From the NCBI GenBank assembly GCA_900074885.1, contig FJUW01000035.1, forward strand, positions 434,001 to 498,000: 64,000 nt of DNA. Reading direction: 5' to 3'. Position 1 is the first letter of the stretch, and each line of letters starts with the position of its first letter. This document shows, piece by piece, positions 44,419 to 56,244 of the stretch. Origin of the DNA: Rhynchosporium graminicola. Lineage: Eukaryota; Ascomycota; Leotiomycetes; Helotiales; Ploettnerulaceae. Under the pieces are notes generated by a model. That model saw only the letters and a program-made list of their open reading frames with translations, was not told the DNA's origin and did not search any database. Position numbers and translations under genes: made by a program.

Positions 44419-47400
44419 TAGAGATAAAGCTCCCTGATTATCGCACTGTATCTCTATACTCCTAGAGTCTAGCTTATTATAGCCTAGCTCCTTTAGTACT
44501 TAGCGTATCTATAATACTTCTCTAGTAAAGGCGCATATAGCTATATACTCTGCTTCCGTAGAAGCAAGAGCTATAGTAGTCTATCGCTTTGAAATTACTA
44601 AGAAAACACCTCCTATAAGAAAGAAACATACTCCGGTATGCGATACTTTATCGATTCGGTTACCGGCCTAATCAGAGTCGTAGAAACCTCTTAATTTCAT
44701 CTTCTCTCTATCGGTAACGTCTCTTCCGTAAGTCGTAGCGTAGTACTTCGTACCTTATAGGTACGCAAGTACTCTCTTAGCGCTCGTAAGGTATTAAGAT
44801 AATAGATTTATCAGAAATTATAATAGTATAGAGTAGTAGTATAGTATATCCCAGCGAGTATAAGCTAGGTACTATAAACTACTGTAAAGCTATTAATATA
44901 GCTTGATTTCTTATAGAGTAGCTACTCCCTTGAATTTAACTATAGAAACCTCTAAACTAGTAGCAAAAGGCGTATCAGCGCTCTTATAGTTAGTTATTCC
45001 AAATCGATCTAATATCTTATTAATATACGCATCTTAGTAAAGAGAAATCGTCTTCTTCTCTCTGTTATATATAATTCTGACGCTAAGGAAGTATTTAGCT
45101 AGTCCAGCTAGTAGAATATCGAATATAGTAAGAATCTTCTTCTTAAGCTCTTCAAGAGCTATTCCAGCCTTTAAGATAACTAGAAAATCGTTAATGTAAG
45201 TAATAATAATTATTCTAGTTTCTCAGTTAATATATACGTAATTATTAGTTTATAAAGGTATAAAGTCGATAATACCGAACTCCTTGCGTAAGGTCTTTTG
45301 CTAGAGACGTGGAGACTACTTCAGACCGTATAGAGCCTTTAGTAAGAGCATATATTTATTATCTATAAGTCTACGCTTAAATTATCTATAAAATAGCAGT
45401 AATTTAACGTATATCTAGGTATCGGCTTCATTATATAAGAATACTATTACTATATTAAACTATTCGACTTCTAAGTTATACTCCGCTGTAACTGCTAAGC
45501 CTATCTTCTAAGTAGAAGATTTATAGACTCCGGTATACGTCTGATCGTAATCGTGACTAAAACATTGCGTATAACCTTAGACTATAAATCTGACCTTATA
45601 TTTATCGATTTTGCTATCTATATCTCTCTTAGTCTTAAAAACTAGACGAGAACCTAGTACTCTGTACCCTTTTAGTATATTAGAGCGACTTATAGTCTTC
45701 TAAGTCGACTTCTCTTTAAGAGATCGATACTCCTTAATTATAGCTTTCTTCTATTCTAGCTAATTAGCTCTATTCATAGCCTGATCTAAAGTAGTCGGAT
45801 TATCTAAGAATAGAGACTCTTCTTAAGCTATATAAAAGGCGAGTCGATACTAACTAGTACTCTCTAGTACTTCTTCAAGTAGTAAAATAGTATAAGAGTA
45901 GCTGTTATTTAGTTCCGGTATTGCCTTAGGCGACGGATTATTATAGCTAGATCGTATAGCCCTAGGAATATACTCCGGTATATAGTTCTTAGATCCAGGA
46001 GGCCTACTACGCTTCTTTTATATAGTAACTTGCTCCGGGATATCGACTTCTAGTACTAGAACTTCGTCTGTAACTATAGACTCGGCATCTTCTGTACTAT
46101 CGATTTCGACTTCAGAATCCTTGTCTTAGCTTATAATACCTGTATTAGGAGTAGTACTAGTAACTTCGGCGTTACTAGTAACTTTAGCGTCCTGATTTTA
46201 GCTTAAATTATCGATAGATTCACCCTTAGTTTAAAGTACTATTATAGCGTCTTCTTCGTGAGGTTCTATAACTAAACTATCTTTATTAAATTATAGATAA
46301 GAGGTACGAACTACCTTTCTATTAACTAGGTATCTATAGATATTATAACTTTTAAATCCTACTAGAATACCCTTTTCAGCTCTAGGAGCTACCTTATAGC
46401 TCTAGACTCTCTTCTCCTTATTAATTAGTATAAAGATAGGATATTCTAATACACGGAGATACTTAATAGAGGGAGTATAGTTTACCCCTAGCTTAATATC
46501 GTCCTAGAAGCACTTAAAAGGAGTCTTCCTTTCTACTCTAGAAGTAGAGATAAGGTTAGCGATATATATATAGGCAAGTAGAATTTCCGACTATATATAG
46601 TCAGGTATATTCTGATCTACTATAACTATACGTACCTTCTCGATAATCGTACGTATAGAGCGTTCAGCTCTTCTATCTTACTCTAGAGTATATAGAGTAG
46701 ACTCCTCTAGTAGTATTCTAAGGTAGTCGGCAAGTTCTTTTATCTAAGAGGGAGAGTACTCCTTACCCCTATTATATCTCTATACTTTAATTTTATAGTA
46801 ATACTATGTTTCGGCTAACTTAATTAGCTTTTAATTAGCTAGGTATATATCTGACTTCTTAGTGTAAGTAAAAGCCCACTTTCTAGTCGAATAGGCGCAT
46901 AAGAAGATAGAGGTATAAGAGTAACTATTCAGACCCTTAGGTTTAAGGTATACTATATCTATATGGATTTTATCTATCGATCTAGTAGGTCGTGCACGTG
47001 CTGATACCTTATTAACCTTCCGAATAGGTCGGCCTTTCTTATATAGTACGTAAAGGCGAGTTCTACTAGTCTTAAGCTCTATAAACTTCATACTAGTAAC
47101 TATAGATTAAGTGCGAAATACTAAATAAAAGCTAGCGTGATATATAAATCTATACTAAAGCTCTATATCGACTATAGCTTACTCTACTACTACAGGTAAG
47201 CTTAAACCCGGAAGGCTAGCGTACCCTGCGCCGGAAGTCTCCTTAATAATAAATAGATCTTCGTTAATTATACAGATCTCCTTCTCCTTAGACGTGTAGA
47301 GAATAGAACTATATAAATAACCTCCTAATTTATTTAATTTAGAACCGGAGTATAAGTAGACTAGAGACTACGGGATATATAGTATATTATAGTACTCTAA

Positions 47401-47589
47401 TATGCGTACTATACTATCGGTCTTTATCGCCTTAATCGTATAATTTCTAATTCCGGTAAGGCGTAATAGCCTATTAATAGTAAGTATATACTATAAATCG
47501 TCTCTTAGCGTATATAAGGTAAACTTAGAAAGGTCGTTAGATATATGCTCTGTAGCGCCGGTATCGAAGAGCTATCGTGACTTATTATA
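44419..47589 (-). pseudogene. degraded Copia pol of element 1
   Basis: The minus strand reads RNase H (LASTEAEYIAICAFTREVL and CDNQGALSLL, about 44.42-44.6 kb), reverse transcriptase (GYTQCFSHDYDQTYTGVYKS region, about 45.3-45.6 kb), a linker, and integrase at 46831-47091. Stops are frequent, almost all TAG or TAA where Trp, Gln or Arg would be expected. Element 2 cuts its left end and element 5 its right end. Confidence 0.85.
46831..47091 (-). pseudogene. Copia integrase remnant
   Basis: A stop-free 86-codon window with RSIDKIHIDIVYLKPKGLNS, matching the H-x-D start of the integrase core in Copia elements, preceded by the basic linker YKKGRPIRKV. Confidence 0.8.
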
Positions 47590-47594
47590 GTAAG
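47590..47594. repeat. target-site duplication GTAAG, left copy of element 5
   Basis: GTAAG precedes element 5 here and follows it at 54437-54441. Confidence 0.9.
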
Positions 47595-47776
47595 TGTAAT
47601 GATCACTTGGTACGCTGAGGTAAATAGGCACAATGGAATAGTAGAATAGTCGCTGGAGGGTCGCTGGTAATAATCTAGTTAATATAGAAACTAATTGCTA
47701 AGGAGAGAAGGTTCTTCTTTCCTCTCTAATTCTGAAATATAAGAGTAAGAGGCACTAGGCGCATAGACCTATTATA
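47595..47776 (-). repeat. element 5 LTR, left (3' LTR)
   Basis: 182 bp, TGTAATGATCACTTGG... to ...GACCTATTATA. Confidence 0.92.
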
Positions 47777-48059
47777 ATATCTCCCCTCTTAAATACTTCT
47801 ATCCTAGAAGTAAAGGCGTTAAAATGCCCTAGCTAGCGATACTTCAGCGAGGCGCCGGCGAGGCATTCCTTTTAGGATTTACTTTTATTCTGATTCTTCT
47901 TTATTATTAGTAAGGCTAGAATACAGGGTATAGCGCTAGGTAACTCCTCTATATAACTCTTAACCTTCTCTCTTCTCTCCTTTCTTAAATAACTAACGAT
48001 AATAATAATAACTATATATAAGTTATGAATATAAGGTATCAAGTAGTACTAACTTAACC

Positions 48060-49120
48060 TTTTAGCTCCTAAGAACCTTCGTAAGCGCGCCGCTAGTAGT
48101 TCGCTTAAAGATACCCTTCCTTTTAGTAATACTTTTACTCCTATTAATAAGGGAAAAACCGCAGTCGCTAGCGGGTTATCGACTAAGCGCTAGCGAGCGG
48201 AAGATAATAACGAGGATACTAAAGGCGAGCCGAGCTAAGATAGTAGCCCCTCTGCTTATTACGATAAGACCCTTTATACTAGTCGAAAGAATACGCAGAT
48301 GAAGTCGAAAGCTCGTACTAAGGTGAACAAGGAGATACCGCGTCCGGAGACTTACTTACGATACGCCGGCAAGTATACTCTATTCCCTAAGTTAAAGTGC
48401 ACTTTAGCTCCTAACTCCGTTGCTAGTAAGTATATAGACTATATTAAGAAGGGTAAATCTTACGAGGATATAAGTATAAATTTCCTCTCTCTAGCGAATA
48501 CTTAGCTAATAGCCGACGAGGTTCTAGCTATCCTAATAAGCGTTCTTAGCTAACTATAAGACGTAGCTTTAAAAGTAGTAATAAGTAAGAGTTCCGGAGA
48601 AGTATTAAAGATTACCTAGGTACGCTTTAATACAGAGAAGAAGCGGGCTAATTATACTTCTAAAGTTAGTAATACTATAGCTATTAAATCTCCTTAGAAG
48701 CTAGTTATTAATTCTAATACTAAGCTATCCTCTAGTATTACGTCAGCGATCGCTAAAGTATCTGGGCATACGCTACGCTCTATAGCTAAAGTTACTACTA
48801 CTATCGATATTATAAATACTGCTCTTCTAGAGGAAATTCGTAGTCTCCGCATAGTATGAATTAATCTCTCTAGCGATTTCCCTACTAATCTTCAGCGAAG
48901 GACTTCTATACTGTTTATACTGGATTCTTTCTATAGGTAGCTTTACTAGATGCGTAGCTAGAGGTTAATAGAGAGGAAGTCCCGGATAGGGACGTGGATA
49001 CTACTAATTAGGAGGTTACTAAGTAAACTTTCTTTAGCGATATATTAGAGTTTATCTAGCGAGGGCTAGTTTACTAGCGATCCGTATAGATAATAAAACT
49101 TCTTTTTCTCCTTAGACCTC
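48060..49120 (+). pseudogene. antisense reading frame at the 3' end of element 5
   Basis: The plus strand, opposite to pol, reads one continuous protein-like frame broken only by TAG/TAA stops: APKNLRKRAASSSLKDTLPF, FTPINKGKTAVASGLSTK, then the intact 48299-48505 segment (MKSKARTKVNKEIPRPETYL, YAGKYTLFPKLKCTLAPNSV, KYIDYIKKGKSYEDISINFL). It continues with LIADEVLAILISVLS and LEEIRSLRIV. The frame persists for about 1 kb and keeps charge and helix character, and the stops sit where RIP of Gln or Trp codons would put them. It thus looks like a true ancestral gene, convergent with pol. I recognise no family. It could be an accessory retrotransposon gene or captured host sequence. Confidence 0.55.
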
Positions 49121-49149
49121 TACTAGATTTATAATCTCTAATATACTTT

Positions 49150-52100
49150 TAAAACTATAAAACCCTATAGGAAAAAATAGAAAGGTATATATCTTTTTAC
49201 GAGTATTATTTTATTTTCGCCGGCGTTTTACTAGTCTTTCTATAGTATTTTAATTTTTTAAAGCTTTAATTTCTTTCTAGAGTCCTTAGAGGTTTTCTTT
49301 TAGCTCCTAAGAATTATAGGCGAAAGTAAACTCCTTCTATCTTACTAGGAATTATTCTCTTCTCCTGATTACTCGCTAGTCTAGTAAGGAATCGACCTCC
49401 TATAATTCTTCGCTATCGATAAGGTCAAGTTAGATAACCTCTAATAACTCGCCGGGCCTTTACTAGTATAGTTCTAATAGTAAGATATAGAAGACGTTAT
49501 ATAGCTAACTATACTTAGTAGGTAAATCCAATCGATATACCTGCTTTCTAATTCTTTCGCTAATCTTAAATAGCCCTAGAAATTAGTAGTCTAGCTTCTT
49601 ACTCGATCAAATAGTTTTGATATTCTTTACTAAGAGTAGGACTTATTAATCTACTTTGAATTCAACTAGTTAATAGTTCTTATTATACCATTTCGCTTAG
49701 GTTTCTTTAGTTCTTCGCTAGCTATTCTCTAGCTCTTAGCGTTTCTTAACTACTTCTTCTGCTCTTTCTTTAGTAGTAAGTATCTCCCCTCTTATAGGAT
49801 TATCCTCGATACCCTAGCGATTATCTAGTGTAATTCTATACCTAGCCTTATTTAGAGTTATTCTAATAGCTTTATAATATGCATTTATATACGCGAATTT
49901 CGCTATAGGTAATAGGTCTACCTAATCGTCTTAAAGATAGTATACGAAATACCGTAGCTATACTTCTATAGCTTAGTTTTATTATTCTGTTTACTTATTA
50001 GTTTATAAGTGAAACGCTATCGAAAGACCTCTTATTATTCGGAGGTAGAAGTATACCTCTTACTAGAACTTGGAAGTGAAAATAGAACTTCTATTAGTAA
50101 TAATAACCGCAGGTAATCCGTAGTCCTTAAACTAATAGTCGATAAATAGCCGAGCTAAGCCTAGCGTATTAATTATCTTCAAGTAAGGAATATACTCTAT
50201 ATCTTTAGTATATCTATCGATAATTACTAGTAAACTATCGGAGATTCTTCCTATAGAGCTCCCTTTATAAGGTAGCAGATCTGTAATAAAGTCTATAGTT
50301 ATAGACTTAAATAGCTTACTTAGCTAGCTAGGCGCTTATATCTCGCCGGCTATCTTTATTCTTCTTACTTTTATCCTTTAATAAATATTATAACTTTTAA
50401 CGTATTCTTTAATATCTAGCTTTATCTTCTGCTAATAGTACTTTCGCTAGATAAGCTTTAGCGTCTTATCTTAACTAAAATAGCTTATAGTTAGATTATT
50501 ATAGTATATCTTTATGATTTCAGTATAGATAGCTTTATCCAGCGGAATATAAGCCTTTCGCCGGTATCTAAGTAGTCTTTCGCTATCGATACTCTAATCT
50601 ATATCCCCGGTTTTCTATAATCTAACTAACTTCTTAATAGTAAAGGCGTCCCTTTTCTATAGCTTTATAAGCGTTAAGAGAAGTAAGTTCGATTTAGGGT
50701 TTATTATTTTAGTTCTTATAATTCTCGCTATAAAAAACCGTAGTATAGTATATCTATAGCTATACTAGCTAGCGCCCGGCTTCTCGCTAGCGCCTCTTAA
50801 GAGGGTATCTAGACCTCCAAATAAGTTCTATAAACTATTAAGCTTTATAGGCATATATCGCTAGTTAGGCGTAGAGGTCGTATCTATAGCCTCGATCGAT
50901 ACTCCTTTTAAAGAAGTATTATTAGTAAGTTATAGAATCTAAGTTAACCGGTATAATATACTATTATTCGGACGCCGGTTACTCTCTATCGTATCGCTAG
51001 CTTTACTAGGTACGCAGATCAACCTATCTTCAATTATACTTCGTAGCTTATTTTATAAAGTAAGGAGTATAATATTTTCCTTATCTTTCGCCGGCTTATA
51101 GTTAGGCTTTCTTAATAGTCTATCAGCAGGATTATTTTTCCTTTATCTATAACTTAATATAAAGTTATACTTAGATAGCTCTAGAGCCTATCTAGCTTAT
51201 CGCCAGCTTAATACTATTATAGTTATAAAGTAATAGAGGTTACTATAATCTATTAATACTTTAATTAGAGCTATACTACTTTTAAGGTAATACCTTTAGT
51301 ATATAAAACACTTAATAATTATAAGGAGTTCTTAGTTATATACTTTATAATTTAACTCGATAGGTTCTAGCTTTTTACTAAAGAACGCGATAGGGTACTA
51401 GACGGCCTTTTCCTTTTCTTTCGCTAGCTATTCTCTGGGCTAGGAGAGAATTCCCGTAATAGTAAACCTAGAAGCGTTAGTCTTTAGCTTTCTCAGCTTC
51501 AGTAGATCGAAGTGCATAAGAAAAGGTACTATAGTAAACGTATCTTTTAATATATTAAAAGCCTCCCTTTCTATAGCACTCTATCTAAAAGCAAGAGCAG
51601 GTTACCCTTTCTTCTTACTACTTATTAAACTTATTAGAAGTTAGATAATCGCTAAGAATCTTACGATAAATCGCTAGTAGAAGTTTATAAAACTAATAAA
51701 GACTTATACGTCTCTAATACTTTCAGGCTCTAGCTATTCCCTAATAGTATCTATCCGGCTTATATCTATTAAAACGCCAGCTAAGGAGATAATATATCCC
51801 AGAAACTCTATACTTTTAGTATTAAAGGAGCACTTTAATAACTTAATAAAGAGGTTTATATATCGAAGTCTCTCAAGTACTTAGCGGACGTATTATTTAT
51901 ATTATAAGAGGTCGGCAGAATAGATTAGGATATTATTAAGATATATAATATAAGTAATATTAACGAGGCCCGCTAGCGTATTATTAATAAATACCTAGAA
52001 GGTCACTAGTGCGTTTAATAGTCTAAACAGTATAACTTAATACTCATAATACTTATATCGGGTACGAAATATAGTCTTCTATTTATTACCCTAGCGAATT

Positions 52101-54254
52101 CGGATATAGTAGTAAGCGTTTTATAAGTCTAGTTTAGTAAATACTCTAGTATCCCGGAGCCTATCTAGCGTTTCGCTGATTAATAGTAGAGGGTACTAAT
52201 CTTTAATTATAATTTTATTCAGAGCCCGGTAATCGATATATAATCGAAAGCTACTATCTTTCTTAGGTATAAAAAGAATAAGTATACCTATAGGACTTTT
52301 ACTTTTCCTTATCTAACCTTTCGCCTCTGATAAGTCGAGGTATTCCCGGAGAACCTCTAGTTCCTTCTCAGAGAGGTTATAGATTAGAGAATAAAGTATC
52401 TTTAATCCTAGTTCTAACTCGATAGCGTATTAATAGCCCTCTAATAGGGGTAGCTCGCTTCTTTTCTCCTTAGAGAATACGTCCTTAAAGTTACTATATA
52501 TAGAGGGAATAGTAAGCGTATCGCCGGTATCTATCTAGCGTATCATACGCAAGTTAAGTATTATAGCGTATATAGGAGATTTCTGTTCGTTAATAAGAGT
52601 CGTAAAAGCTCAAGGTACTATAATATTAAGGTTATTAGAGTTCTTCAAATTATAAGGGAACCTCTACTGCTTATTCTTAAAGCTTATCTAAGGATCTATA
52701 TCCTCTAACTATAGCTACCCTAATATCAGGTCTATACCTAGCATATTAATAACTCTTAGCCGAAGAGTATCGACTCTAGTCTATCCAATCGAATTAGCTA
52801 TCTCTACCTAGGCGACTATAGTACCGAAGATAACGCTTTTATTCCGTAAAAGTATCTAGAAAGTCCTCGGTCTTTCGCTAGTAAGTTTAAGCTTATATTC
52901 TTTAGTAACTAGTCTTAATATAAAGTTATCTTCTGCTCTACTATTAATAAGAGTAGTTATCGATTTCCACTTACTCTAAGATAGAATCTTTATTTGGATT
53001 TCTATCTTATTATCTAGTAAACTTAGTCCGGATATAGAAGATACTACAAGTTATAGCTTTCCTTAGCGTTTATCTTTAGTATCGCTAGTATTTAATTTTA
53101 GATAGTTCGGAGAGATATATCTATATTCGTTATAAGAGTAATACTAAACCTTAGAGATATCCTATCTTATCGGCCGATCCCTAATAGAGATACTATTTAG
53201 ATCTTTCCTCTCTTCTTATCTTTATTAGCTCTTATCTCGTTAATCATCAGTTCTTCGCTAGTACTTATACGAGTTATCCTTTTTCGCGTTTAACTCTTTA
53301 TATTTCTACTCTTCAGGTTCCTTCTATCTTTTATTACTATTAGTACCTCTAGATAGGGTATAAGTCTCTTAAAGAGTAATAGTAGAAATAACTTAGTCTC
53401 GAGTCTGAAGTCTATTAGCTTAGCTATTCTCGACGATTTTCTAGCGAATCTCCGAGCGGATCTTATTAAATAAGATATCTTATAATTAGTACTTAGTAAA
53501 GGGTTCGAGTTATTCCTCTTTTTCTTTAAGGTAATTTACGAACTCCCTAATTAGTTAACCTAGCCTTTAGCGAGCGTTCTCGTGGGCCTATAAGTTAGCT
53601 ACCCTTTATAAGATAAGGAGTAGCTAGAGATTCGCTAGGAACTCTTTATAACTTTCTTAGGTTATCTTATAAAAGGTATCTAAGGTATACTTTCTAAACC
53701 TTTCTTAAGCGTTCGCCGGTTCCTTACAGAGTAGTATTACTACTTATTTAATCTTAACGAGATTAGTTAAGTACCTTTTAGTATCGTAGTCGAAGACTCG
53801 GTTATAAGCTTACAAGTACTTAGTAAGCTCTCTTTAGCTCCTGCCCTCGTATTCCAGTAGAATTATATATTTACTTTTATCCCGGCGAGGAATTAGCGAT
53901 TCTTCAGGAGCTACTAATCGACTAGTATCTCTCTTTATACTTAGAGTAAGGTCTTCGGATATATAAGCTTAGTAGAGTCATGCTCTTATAGTAGCTTCCG
54001 GAGGGTATTAAGTAAGGTCTTCGCCGAATATTCGTTAGCACTTAACTATAAAGTTATCTAGGATATCGTTCCGTTTCTTTAGCAATCAGAGTTTCTCTTA
54101 TAGAACTAAAAGGTCATCTACTAGTATATCGCCGGGTATTATCTAGGCCCTAATAGAGTCGTCTTAGAGTATAAGTCGGGTTAATATAGTAGAGGATTCT
54201 CCGCTTTAAGTTATTATAACTATTTAGGCTAACGTTAAGTAAAAGTAATTAGAA
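49150..54254 (-). pseudogene. degraded gag-pol of element 5
   Basis: Gypsy pol on the minus strand: integrase, RNase H, reverse transcriptase and an upstream gag/protease region, all with frequent TAG/TAA stops. The reverse transcriptase core is the best preserved part (RVFTKLDL, RTRYKYYEY, FINNTLAGLVNITYIIYLNN). Confidence 0.85.
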
Positions 54255-54436
54255 TATAATAATCACTTAGTACGCTAAGGTAAATAGGTATAATAGAATA
54301 GTAGAATAGTCGCTAGAGGGTCGCTAGTAATAATCTAGTTAATACAGAAACTAATTACTAAAGAGAGAAGGTTCTTCCTTCCTCTCCAATTCTGAAATAC
54401 AGGAGTAGGAGGCACTAGGCGCACAGACCCATTACA
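54255..54436 (-). repeat. element 5 LTR, right (5' LTR)
   Basis: 182 bp partner of 47595-47776, TATAATAATCACTTAG... to ...GACCCATTACA, followed by TSD GTAAG. Confidence 0.92.
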
Positions 54437-54441
54437 GTAAG

Positions 54442-56061
54442 AGAATATAGCTATAGAAGCTGTAATAGTAGGGAAATATAGTAAAAGGGCTACGCCGAAG
54501 ATACTACTATTATCGGAATCGTTATCCTTCTCCTTCTTCTTTCTACTACTAGTCTTCTTCTTATTAGTCTTATTAGTCTTACTCTCTCCCTCCTTCTTCT
54601 TCAACTACTCGGCATGCGGGATCTACTTCTTTCTAGACTTCTCCTTAAACTCCTTCTTCTTCTATTTATTAATAATAAAATAGTTCTTAGGAGTATACTT
54701 TAGCGATGTCTATTTATAGTGCTTATAAGTCGGCTTAGTATCCTTACTAGCCGGCTTAGTAGCTCCTCCGCCGCTTCCTTTCTTAGGTATAGACTTATTA
54801 CTATATAGAGCTTAACCTGCTATCTTTCCGGTAAAGTCACTCGCTCTTGCCTCGTTAGTAATATCTTTAATTAAACTGACTAAAGTTACTCCTGATTTAG
54901 CTTTCTTAGTTATATCTAGGTTATTACTAGAAGAAACTCTTAAGAGAGAATATTATCTTTTAGCTTATATAGGCTACTTCTCTGAAACTATAGTAATAAA
55001 TATGATTAGATACTATACTAGAGGTAGAGCTATTATCAAAGTCTCTAATTTAATAATTAAGAGCTTAAAAGCGATAATAAACTTCTCTAAGGAGTTGAAA
55101 TCGTTATACTAGAGCTTGATATAATCTTATATAGCGTTATATACTAGTATATTACTATCTCCTTCGTACTGCGCCTATAAGGCCTCTTATATATCTAATG
55201 CGGTAGTTTTACTAGTTATATACGCGAGAGGTCCGGCCTTATAATTTAACGTAATTACTAGCTTTATTTGACTCTCTCTAGACTCCTAATCTTACTACTT
55301 CTTAAGTGCTTTATTATCGACCTCGTCGTCCTATTTGTCTACTTCTTTAGGCACGTAGTTACGCGATTTAACGTTAAGAAACTTACTAATTCTATTAGTT
55401 TTAGTAATATTTAGTACTTTATCTCTCTATTCCGTGTAGTTCTCTCCTCCCTTAAGCTTATAGCTATCTGCTAAGTTCAAAAACGTAAAGCTACTTATCT
55501 TCTTACGTTTATACGGCTCTAGCGTAATCGTAGTAATAGGTTCTGATTCCGGGTCTTCCGGATCCTCTAGATAGTCCTAGGACGTCGATTTAGCGTCTGC
55601 AGGGGGTAAATCAGGTATATTTTAAGTCCTAGGGACTTAGGTGAGTTCCGGCGCTAGCGCGGAAGACTCTACACCTCGAGATGCGATAATTTCGGAATCG
55701 TCGACTTTGACTGCTATACGAGTATTAATTACTATACGGCTTATATATAGTATTGAAGACTCTAAAGACTCTTCAATAGAGCTAGAGTTATCGAAGTACA
55801 CTTCTTCGACTTCTTCTAATGATAGCGTAAGTGCGATAGCTGAAGAACTCTCTCCACTAGCACTCTACGCGACTATATTTGCTATAGAAAGACGCGCTAG
55901 TTTAACTGACTATACGCGTATACTATACCTTGATCGGAAGCTCGCAACTTAAATCTCTACCCTTTTAGTACTGAGAAACAGTTCGACGCTTACTGTTAAG
56001 AATTATAGTACTACTGCTTCTTTAAGTACTACTCTACTTCTAGCTATCGGGGCTTATAACC
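54442..56061 (-). pseudogene. degraded 5' (gag) region of element 1
   Basis: RIP-degraded sequence between element 5 and the Copia 5' LTR. On the minus strand a Lys/Glu-rich low-complexity stretch is visible (to about 54604), and the rest should be gag and untranslated leader. The plus-strand frame at 55641-55952 is probably a shadow of the gag region. No intact protein. Confidence 0.6.
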
Positions 56062-56239
56062 TATCGTAAGGTTACGTTGATCTTCAGAGTAAGGCATAGA
56101 GTAGTTCAATAGTATTAGTTGTATTACAGTACTAATTACTATGGAGAGCCGACAGAAGATATTATCTAGGAATATCCGCACAGACTATGCACGTGACTAT
56201 AATCACCTGATCCATACTAAGACCCATATCCTCGCAACA
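56062..56239 (-). repeat. element 1 LTR, right (5' LTR)
   Basis: 178 bp partner of 31106-31283, ending ATCCTCGCAACA and followed by the TSD AATGC (56240-56244). Confidence 0.92.
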
Positions 56240-56244
56240 AATGC

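Larger units (their letters stand above)
47595..54436 (-). mobile_element. element 5: Gypsy-type LTR retrotransposon nested in element 1
   Basis: Delimited by 182-bp LTRs (47595-47776 and 54255-54436) and TSD GTAAG, inserted upstream of the Copia integrase. Minus orientation is shown by the polypurine tract TTAAGAGGGGAGATAT (minus strand) inside the left LTR. Reverse transcriptase is at about 51.9-52.3 kb on the minus strand (LYIDYRALNKIIIKD, YLNNILIYS). RNase H is further left, integrase about 49.9-50.4 kb, and gag-like sequence toward 54 kb. At 6.84 kb it is full length. Its last kilobase carries a separate plus-strand (antisense) reading frame. Confidence 0.92.
31106..56239 (-). mobile_element. 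element 1: Copia-type LTR retrotransposon, host of the nest
   Basis: The outer element is delimited by 178-bp LTRs (31106-31283 and 56062-56239) and TSD AATGC. It is oriented on the minus strand: a purine tract (GAGAGGTG on the minus strand) sits directly inside the left LTR as a polypurine tract. Copia order is read from right to left: gag region (54442-56061), integrase (about 46831-47091), reverse transcriptase (about 45.0-45.8 kb) and RNase H (about 44.4-44.6 kb, finished at 31284-31700). Elements 2 and 5 are inserted into it. Subtracting them and their TSDs leaves about 5.57 kb, normal for Copia. All frames are broken by many TAG/TAA stops consistent with RIP, so it is dead. The two LTRs differ at about nine sites, all C/T or G/A transitions. 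Confidence 0.92.

Noticed and set aside
55641..55952. Plus-strand frame of 103 codons in the Copia gag region
   Set aside because: The element is minus-strand and heavily RIPped. The Ser/Glu-rich frame is probably the complement of gag coding sequence, with no recognised content.
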